Translations under genes and position numbers: made by a program
Notes under the pieces: model-generated
What the model saw: only the letters and a program-made list of their open reading frames with translations
Databases searched by the model: none
What the model was told of the DNA's origin: nothing
Assembly: GCA_003194525.1 (NCBI GenBank)
Contig: NBIV01000778.1
Location: forward strand, 1-26,158
Length of the DNA stretch: 26,158 bases
Origin: Gracilariopsis chorda
Taxonomy: Eukaryota; Rhodophyta; Florideophyceae; Gracilariales; Gracilariaceae
Direction: 5' to 3'
In this document: positions 19,316 to 26,158 of the stretch, piece by piece
Layout of the letters: every line of letters begins with the position of its first letter
Position numbering within the stretch: position 1 is the first letter of the stretch

Positions 19316-19385
19316 TAAGGGTTTTAAGGCGTTTTTAGGGGTTTTTAGGGGTTTTTAGGGGTTTTTAGGGGATTTTAGGGGTTTT
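19316..19385 (+). repeat. Telomere-like T/AGGGG tract (U12)
   Basis: 70 bp; combines the AAGGCG start variant with the GGGGA end variant, a recombinant-looking pairing. Confidence 0.85.
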
Positions 19386-19784
19386 TACGACCTGCACATG
19401 ACACAGGCAGTTGGTGATCTACCACTCTTCTTCAAGCACATCAATGGCCAACTCGCCGGTCTGGCAGGCACATATGTCGACGACTCCATGCTAAGCGGCA
19501 GCGACGAATTCATGAAGAGTACAGATGTAACCTCACAACGCTTTGAGGCCAAGCCCAAGGCCCTCGATAACTTCGTTTTCGCCGGCCTCGAGATTTCCAC
19601 TACAGACCGTGGTCTTTGCCTCCATCAGCGCAAGCAAATCGGCAAGCTTACCATGCTACCTCCAGATGCGCCGTTCTCTGAATTCAAATCTCGACTCATG
19701 TCTCTCGGATGGATCACTCACACCAGACCAGACATTTCTTGCCGCGTTGCTCAACTTGCCCAAACATCGAGCTCTTTGACATAG
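19386..19784 (+). pseudogene. Copia-type RT fragment (U12)
   Basis: Open over the fragment; LAG type. Confidence 0.9.
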
Positions 19785-20145
19785 TCAGCCTTCCTAACAA
19801 GGTCCTTGCCATCGTCATCCGTCTTCCGTATGGTTATGATTCAACCTCTGAAGAATCTTCCCACGACGCCGACAGGAACCGGGACTTCATTTTCGGGGGA
19901 GCCAAAAATGTGAAAGTCGTATGCAAAAGTGTACCACAGTTCAAGCGTGAGTGTCAAATGGGCGCCTGTCAACTCTGTTTATTCATTGTCATCTAACGTG
20001 TAAACATCAACTACAGATGACATGTCTAATCTCCAAGGTTCAACATTTCTTATGGCGAAAGCAACCAACCTTCATCTCGCAAAAGACACAGGTAGTATGC
20101 GATGAAGAGGAGGCCATAGATTTGGAATTTGCACCACGGTAAGGT

Positions 20146-20508
20146 TTACGGATCGCACAAACAGCCTTGTCGCATGCTCGATAACGAACGATTCATTATG
20201 GCATGAAGACGTTCTTCCAAATCGTTTAGTCTGACCTCAATAAACGCGAGGATGGATGTTGAAAAGTTCTCGATACCATCGGCAATCTTGTTCTCCATTT
20301 CCTTCTTATTAGTTTCCATTTCGCTGATGACCAATGATCGCACATGCCTCTCGGTTATAGGTTTGCGAGATATTTGAGCTTACTCACGGAGTTTCTCTTT
20401 TGTCGCTGGAGAGGCGCACGAAAGATAGTCAATGATGTCTTGATCTGAATGAAGTTGGACAATGGAATTCTCATTTTGCGTGGCGTTAGCGTTGTTTCTG
20501 CGAGTCAT
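20146..20508 (-). pseudogene. Coiled-coil-like ORF with nonsense mutation (U12)
   Basis: Counterpart of 1292-1654. A C-to-A change at 20382 (+ strand) converts the second Glu codon after KLR into a stop, splitting the ORF. The same change is present in U13 and in no other unit. Confidence 0.7.
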
Positions 20509-20542
20509 TGTTCGAAAAATGGTAATGATGTAAGAAAATGAA

Positions 20543-20614
20543 GAGACTAGGATGGACGGAAGAGACAAGGATGGACGAGAGAGACTGGGATGGACGGGAG
20601 AGACTAGGATGGAC
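20543..20614. repeat. 19-bp minisatellite, 3.8 copies (U12)
   Basis: Same block as at 1689-1760. Confidence 0.9.
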
Positions 20615-21035
20615 ACATGCCTGTCTTTAAGTAGTAGATGTTACTTGTTTGAAAGTTTAAAACCTTTCAGGTACCTTTTGGTAAACTACTTGTACATGTG
20701 AGTGCACCAAACTACTTAAAAATAGTTCTGTGCTCTGAAACACAACCACATCACAGCTGCTTGCCTCTTTATTGCTGTTGATCGAGCGTTCGGATCAAAT
20801 GGGGTCATACAGCGAACGTCGACGACGCTCGATGAATGACCTTTATTGATGCACGAATGTTCAAAATGCACGCAGTGTGACACTGCGGCTCCCACAGTGG
20901 TTCAAAATATTGAAAATTCGAGGAAAATGATGTGACATCATTCGAAGTTAATGTGTGCCGAAGCCAACGATGTGCGAGGTGCGCGCTGCCGAGTCGGCAG
21001 TGCCGAGACCACAATGCGTGCTGTTTGTGAGTCGC
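20615..21035. other. Palindromic divergent spacer (U12)
   Basis: Same content as 5126-5546. No gene seen. Confidence 0.75.
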
Positions 21036-21095
21036 TAAGGGTTTTAAGGCGTTTTTAGGGGTTTTTAGGGGTTTTTAGGGGGTTTTAGGGGTTTT
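21036..21095 (+). repeat. Telomere-like T/AGGGG tract, one repeat shorter (U13)
   Basis: 60 bp, about one 10-bp TTTTTAGGGG repeat less than its neighbours; this explains most of the unit's shorter length. Confidence 0.85.
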
Positions 21096-21494
21096 TACGA
21101 CCTGCACATGACACAGGCAGTTGGTGATCTACCACTCTTCTTCAAGCACATCAATGGCCAACTCGCCGGTCTGGCAGGCACATATGTCGACGACTCCATG
21201 CTAAGCGGCAGCGACGAATTCATGAAGAGTACAGATGTAACCTCACAACGCTTTGAGGCCAAGCCCAAGGCCCTCGATAACTTCGTTTTCGCCGGCCTCG
21301 AGATTTCCACTACAGACCGTGGTCTTTGCCTCCATCAGCGCAAGCAAATCGGCAAGCTTACCATGCTACCTCCAGATGCGCCGTTCTCTGAATTCAAATC
21401 TCGACTCATGTCTCTCGGATGGATCACTCACACCAGACCAGACATTTCTTGCCGCGTTGCTCAACTTGCCCAAACATCGAGCTCTTTGACATAG
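21096..21494 (+). pseudogene. Copia-type RT fragment (U13)
   Basis: Open over the fragment; LAG type. Confidence 0.9.
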
Positions 21495-21856
21495 TCAGCC
21501 TTCCTAACAAGGTCCTTGCCATCGTCATCCGTCTTCCGTATGGTTATGATTCAACCTCTGAAGAATCTTCCCACGACGCCGACAGGAACCGGGACTTCAT
21601 TTTCGGGGGAGCCAAAAATGTGAAAGTCGTATGCAAAAGTGTACCACAGTTCAAGCGTGAGTGTCAAATGGGCGCCTGTCAACTCTGTTTATTCATTGTC
21701 ATCTAACGTGTAAACATCAACTACAGATGACATGTCTAATCTCCAAGGTTCAACATTTCTTATGGCGAAAGCAACCAACCTTCATCTCGCAAAAGACACA
21801 GGTAGTATGCGATGAAGAGGAGGCCATAGATTTGGAATTTGCACCACGGTAAGGTT

Positions 21857-22218
21857 TTACGGATCGCACAAACAGCCTTGTCGCATGCTCGATAACGAAC
21901 GATTCATTATGGCATGAAGACGTTCTTCCAAATCGTTTAGTCTGACCTCAATAAACGCGAGGATGGATGTTGAAAAGTTCTCGATACCATCGGCAATCTT
22001 GTTCTCCATTTCCTTCTTATTAGTTTCCATTTCGCTGATGACCAATGATCGCACATGCCTCTCGGTTATAGGTTTGCGAGATATTTGAGCTTACTCACGG
22101 AGTTTCTCTTTTGTCGCTGGAGAGGCGCACGAAGATAGTCAATGATGTCTTGATCTGAATGAAGTTGGACAATGGAATTCTCATTTTGCGTGGCGTTAGC
22201 GTTGTTTCTGCGAGTCAT
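21857..22218 (-). pseudogene. Coiled-coil-like ORF, nonsense and frameshift (U13)
   Basis: Counterpart of 1292-1654. Shares the U12 stop (A at 22093) and has in addition lost one A near 22133, so it is doubly broken. Confidence 0.7.
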
Positions 22219-22253
22219 TGTTTCGAAAAATGGTAATGATGTAAGAAAATGAA

Positions 22254-22325
22254 GAGACTAGGATGGACGGAAGAGACAAGGATGGACGAGAGAGACTGGG
22301 ATGGACGGGAGAGACTAGGATGGAC
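22254..22325. repeat. 19-bp minisatellite, 3.8 copies (U13)
   Basis: Same block as at 1689-1760. Confidence 0.9.
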
Positions 22326-22746
22326 ACATGCCTGTCTTTAAGTAGTAGATGTTACTTGTTTGAAAGTTTAAAACCTTTCAGGTACCTTTTGGTAAACTAC
22401 TTGTACATGTGAGTGCACCAAACTACTTAAAAATAGTTCTGTGCTCTGAAACACAACCACATCACAGCTGCTTGCCTCTTTATTGCTGTTGATCGAGCGT
22501 TCGGATCAAATGGGGTCATACAGCGAACGTCGACGACGCTCGATGAATGACCTTTATTGATGCACGAATGTTCAAAATGCACGCAGTGTGACACTGCGGC
22601 TCCCACAGTGGTTCAAAATATTGAAAATTCGAGGAAAATGATGTGACATCATTCGAAGTTAATGTGTGCCGAAGCCAACGATGTGCGAGGTGCGCGCTGC
22701 CGAGTCGGCAGTGCCGAGACCACAATGCGTGCTGTTTGTGAGTCGC
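22326..22746. other. Palindromic divergent spacer (U13)
   Basis: Same content as 5126-5546. No gene seen. Confidence 0.75.
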
Positions 22747-22815
22747 TAAGGGTTTTAAGGGTTTTTAGGGGTTTTTAGGGGTTTTTAGGGGTTTTTAGGG
22801 GTTTTGGGGGGTTTT
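22747..22815 (+). repeat. Telomere-like T/AGGGG tract (U14)
   Basis: 69 bp; ends in a GGGGGG run and lacks the GGGGA and GGGGC variants, resembling U2. Confidence 0.85.
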
Positions 22816-23212
22816 TACGACCTGCACATGACACAGGCAGTTGGTGATCTACCACTCTTCTTCAAGCACATCAATGGCCAACTCGCCGGTCTGGAAGGCA
22901 CATATGTCGACGACTCCATGCTAAGCGGCAGCGAAATTCATGAAGAGTACAGATGTAACCTCACAACGCTTTGAGGCCAAGCCCAAGGCCCTCGATAACT
23001 TCGTTTTCGCCGGCCTCGAGATTTCCACTACAGACCGTGGTCTTTGCCTCCATCAGCGCAAGCAAATCGGCAAGCTTACCATGCTACCTCCAGATGCGCC
23101 GTTCTCTGAATTCAAATCTCGACTCATGTCTCTCGGATGGATCACTCACACCAGACCAGACATTTCTTGCCGCGTTGCTCAACTTGCCCAAACATCGAGC
23201 TCTTTGACATAG
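22816..23212 (+). pseudogene. Copia-type RT fragment with extra frameshift (U14)
   Basis: LEG type. Two bases are missing at about 22934 (GCGAAATTC instead of GCGACGAATTC), a private frameshift after the YVDD box. The shifted tail downstream also lost 7 bp around 23326-23331. Confidence 0.88.
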
Positions 23213-23566
23213 TCAGCCTTCCTAACAAGGTCCTTGCCATCGTCATCCGTCTTCCGTATGGTTATGATTCAACCTCTGAAGAATCTTCCCACGACGCCGA
23301 CAGGAACCGGGACTTCATTTTCGGGGAGCTGTGAAAGTCGTATGCAAAAGTGTACCACAGTTCAAGCGTGAGTGTCAAATGGGCGCCTGTCAACTCTGTT
23401 TATTCATTGTCATCTAACGTGTAAACATCAACTACAGATGACATGTCTAATCTCCAAGGTTCAACATTTCTTATGGCGAAAGCAACCAACCTTCATCTCG
23501 CAAAAGACACAGGTAGTATGCGATGAAGAGGAGGCCATAGATTTGGAATTTGCACCACGGTAAGGT

Positions 23567-23927
23567 TTACGGATCGCACAAACAGCCTTGTCGCATGCTC
23601 GATAACGAACGATTCATTATGGCATGAAGACGTTCTTCCAAATCGTTTAGTCTGACCTCAATAAACGCGAGGATGGATGTTGAAAAGTTCTCGATACCAT
23701 CGGCAATCTTGTTCTCCATTTCCTTCTTATTAGTTTCCATTTCGCTGATGACCAATGATCGCACATGCCTCTCGGTTATAGGTTTGCGAGATATTTGAGC
23801 TTCCTCACGGAGTTTCTCTTTTGTCGCTGGAGAGGCACGAAAGATAGTCAATGATGTCTTGATCTGAATGAAGTTGGACAATGGAATTCTCATTTTGCGT
23901 GGCGTTAGCGTTGTTTCTGCGAGTCAT
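23567..23927 (-). pseudogene. Coiled-coil-like ORF, frameshifted (U14)
   Basis: Counterpart of 1292-1654. Two bases are missing near 23836 (GAGGCACG instead of GAGGCGCACG), shifting the frame within YLSCASPAT. No U12/U13-type stop. Confidence 0.65.
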
Positions 23928-23961
23928 TGTTCGAAAAATGGTAATGATGTAAGAAAATGAA

Positions 23962-24033
23962 GAGACTAGGATGGACGGAAGAGACAAGGATGGACGAGAG
24001 AGACTGGGATGGACGGGAGAGACTAGGATGGAC
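23962..24033. repeat. 19-bp minisatellite, 3.8 copies (U14)
   Basis: Same block as at 1689-1760. Confidence 0.9.
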
Positions 24034-24455
24034 ACATGCCTGTCTTTAAGTAGTAGATGTTACTTGTTTGAAAGTTTAAAACCTTTCAGGTACCTTTTGG
24101 TAAACTACTTGTACATGTGAGTGCACCAAACTACTTAAAAATAGTTCTGTGCTCTGAAACACAACCACATCACAGCTGCTTGCCTCTTTATTGCTGTTGA
24201 TCGAGCGTTCGGATCAAATGGGGTCATACAGCGAACGTCGACGACGCTCGATGAATGACCTTTATTGATGCACGAATGTTCAAAATGCACGCAGTGTGAC
24301 ACTGCGGCTCCCACAGTGGTTCAAAAATATTGAAAATTCGAGGAAAATGATGTGACATCATTCGAAGTTAATGTGTGCCGAAGCCAACGATGTGCGAGGT
24401 GCGCGCTGCCGAGTCGGCAGTGCCGAGACCACAATGCGTGCTGTTTGTGAGTCGC
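24034..24455. other. Palindromic divergent spacer (U14)
   Basis: As 5126-5546 with one extra A near 24328. No gene seen. Confidence 0.75.
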
Positions 24456-24523
24456 TAAGGGTTTTAAGGGTTTTTAGGGTTTTTTAGGGGTTTTTAGGGG
24501 TTTTAGGGGCTTTTAGGGGTTTT
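24456..24523 (+). repeat. Telomere-like T/AGGGG tract (U15)
   Basis: 68 bp; two GGG runs near the start and the GGGGC end variant. Confidence 0.85.
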
Positions 24524-24922
24524 TACGACCTGCACATGACACAGGCAGTTGGTGATCTACCACTCTTCTTCAAGCACATCAATGGCCAACTCGCCGGTCT
24601 GGAAGGCACATATGTCGACGACTCCATGCTAAGCGGCAGCGACGAATTCATGAAGAGTACAGATGTAACCTCACAACGCTTTGAGGCCAAGCCCAAGGCC
24701 CTCGATAACTTCGTTTTCGCCGGCCTCGAGATTTCCACTACAGACCGTGGTCTTTGCCTCCATCAGCGCAAGCAAATCGGCAAGCTTACCATGCTACCTC
24801 CAGATGCGCCGTTCTCTGAATTCAAATCTCGACTCATGTCTCTCGGATGGATCACTCACACCAGACCAGACATTTCTTGCCGCGTTGCTCAACTTGCCCA
24901 AACATCGAGCTCTTTGACATAG
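24524..24922 (+). pseudogene. Copia-type RT fragment (U15)
   Basis: Open over the fragment; LEG type. Just downstream, three bases (CCT) are missing at about 24930, which removes one Pro from the shifted frame without breaking it. Confidence 0.9.
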
Positions 24923-25174
24923 TCAGCCTTAACAAGGTCCTTGCCATCGTCATCCGTCTTCCGTATGGTTATGATTCAACCTCTGAAGAATCTTCCCACG
25001 ACGCCGACAGGAACCGGGACTTCATTTTCGGGGGAGCCAAAAATGTGAAAGTCGTATGCAAAAGTGTACCACAGTTCAAGCGTGAGTGTCAAATGGGCGC
25101 CTGTCAACTCTGTTTATTCATTGTCATCTAACGTGTAAACATCAACTACAGATGACATGTCTAATCTCCAAGGT

Positions 25175-25642
25175 TCAACATTTCTTATGGCGAAAGCAAC
25201 CAACCTTCATCTCGCAAAAGACACAGGTAGTATGCGATGAAGAGGAGGCCATAGATTTGGAATTTGCACCACGGTAAGGTTTACGGATCGCACAAACAGC
25301 CTGTCGCATGCTCGATAACGAACGATTCATTATGGCATGAAGACGTTCTTCCAAATCGTTTAGTCTGACCTCAATAAACGCGAGGATGGATGTTGAAAAG
25401 TTCTCGATACCATCGGCAATCTTGTTCTCCATTTCCTTCTTATTAGTTTCCATTTCGCTGATGACCAATGATCGCACATGCCTCTCGGTTATAGGTTTGC
25501 GAGATATTTGAGCTTCCTCACGGAGTTTCTCTTTTGTCGCTGGAGAGGCGCACGAAAGATAGTCAATGATGTCTTGATCTGAATGAAGTTGGACAATGGA
25601 ATTCTCATTTTGCGTGGCGTTAGCGTTTGTTCTGCGAGTCAT
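25175..25642 (-). pseudogene. Coiled-coil-like ORF with read-through C-terminus (U15)
   Basis: Counterpart of 1292-1654. One T is missing near 25302, so the frame skips the usual stop at 25281 and runs on to 25175, adding a Cys-rich end (CVFCEMKVGCFRHKKC). The spacing does not match the CX2CX4HX4C zinc knuckle. Near the start a rearranged GT stretch changes Asn5 to Thr. Whether the shift is real or a consensus error is unclear. Confidence 0.5.
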
Positions 25643-25675
25643 TGTTCGAAAAATGGTAATGATGTAAAAAATGAA

Positions 25676-25747
25676 GAGACTAGGATGGACGGAAGAGACA
25701 AGGATGGACGAGAGAGACTGGGATGGACGGGAGAGACTAGGATGGAC
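25676..25747. repeat. 19-bp minisatellite, 3.8 copies (U15)
   Basis: Same block as at 1689-1760. Confidence 0.9.
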
Positions 25748-26158
25748 ACATGCCTGTCTTTAAGTAGTAGATGTTACTTGTGTTTGAAAGTTTAAAAACC
25801 TTTCAGGTACCTTTTGGTAAACTACTTGTACATGTGAGTGCACCAAAACTACTTAAAATAGTTCTGTGCTCTGAAACACAACCACATCACAGCTGCTTGC
25901 CTCTTTATTGCTGTTGATCGAGCGTTCGGATCAAATGGGGTCATACAGCGAACGTCGACGACGCTCGATGAATGACCTTTATTGATGCACGAATGTTCAA
26001 AATGCACGCAGTGTGACACTGCGGCTCCCACAGTGGTTCAAAATATTGAAAATTCGAGGAAAATGATGTGACATCATTCGAAGTTAATGTGTGCCGAAGC
26101 CAACGATGTGCGAGGTGCGCGCTGCCGAGTCGGCAGTGCCGAGACCACAATGCGTGCT
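25748..26158. other. Palindromic divergent spacer, cut by window end (U15)
   Basis: As 5126-5546 with an inserted GT near 25781, A-run changes near 25795, 25845 and 25857, and intact palindromes. The window ends about 20 bp before the next G-rich tract would begin. No gene seen. Confidence 0.75.

Larger units (their letters stand above)
1..26158. repeat. 1.72-kb head-to-tail macrosatellite array
   Basis: The whole window is one direct tandem array with a period of 1719-1722 bp (shorter in U2, U13 and U14). The same landmarks recur in every unit in the same order and orientation: G-rich tract, YVDD RT fragment, candidate intron, - strand ORF, 19-bp minisatellite, palindromic spacer. Unit starts are 463, 2182, 3825, 5547, 7269, 8991, 10712, 12434, 14156, 15877, 17597, 19316, 21036, 22747 and 24456. 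Central units are nearly identical; predicted translations are the same from U3 to U12 apart from single substitutions and one stop. It could be a chromosomal macrosatellite, or a concatemer derived from a small circular DNA; the sequence alone does not decide, because no unique flank is present. Confidence 0.98.

Noticed and set aside
1..26158. CRISPR array
   Set aside because: The repeats are 1.72 kb units or 19-bp tandem minisatellites without unique spacers, and there are no cas genes.

Overview
The window is one uninterrupted head-to-tail tandem array. A unit of about 1.72 kb is repeated 14 times in full (the 15th lacks only its last ~20 bp), with a 462-bp tail of a further unit at the left edge. 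No unique flanking sequence is present, so neither end of the array is seen. Taking the start of the G-rich tract as the unit start, units U1-U15 begin at 463, 2182, 3825, 5547, 7269, 8991, 10712, 12434, 14156, 15877, 17597, 19316, 21036, 22747 and 24456. U0 (1-462) and U15 are cut by the window edges. Lengths are 1719-1722 bp for most units, 1643 bp for U2 (segment replacement), 1711 bp for U13 and 1709 bp for U14.

Every unit has the same order on the + strand. (1) A 60-72 bp telomere-like tract of T(4-6)AGGGG repeats. (2) A truncated, frameshifted Ty1/copia-type reverse transcriptase fragment with a YVDD box. (3) A 3' tail in another frame that carries a good candidate 70-bp spliceosomal intron (GTGAGT...CTAAC...ACAG). 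(4) On the - strand, converging on that tail, an ORF of about 120 codons for a polar, probably coiled-coil protein I do not recognise. (5) A minisatellite of nearly four 19-bp repeats. (6) A ~421-bp spacer without convincing ORFs that holds three short odd-length palindromes, each with a single central G, and two alternative hairpins. The spacer lies between the divergent 5' ends of the - strand ORF and the + strand RT fragment.

The host is most likely a eukaryote: copia-type RT, a candidate spliceosomal intron, telomere-like T/A/G repeats, a macrosatellite layout, and no bacterial operon or ribosome-binding-site structure. T3-5AG3-4 telomeric repeats occur in plants, green algae and several protist groups including alveolates. 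I cannot name the organism from this sequence; a protist is a guess.

No complete, clearly functional gene is visible. The RT has lost its N-terminal half and is frameshifted identically in all copies, so the array was amplified after the element had decayed. The - strand ORF is open and identical in U1 and U3-U11 and is broken or altered in U2 and U12-U15. Units U3-U12 are nearly identical apart from a few substitutions and the length of the G-rich tract. Indels concentrate in U0-U2 and U13-U15, which may reflect poorer homogenisation at array edges or poorer consensus quality at contig ends. Shared variants are shuffled between units, as expected from unequal exchange or gene conversion.
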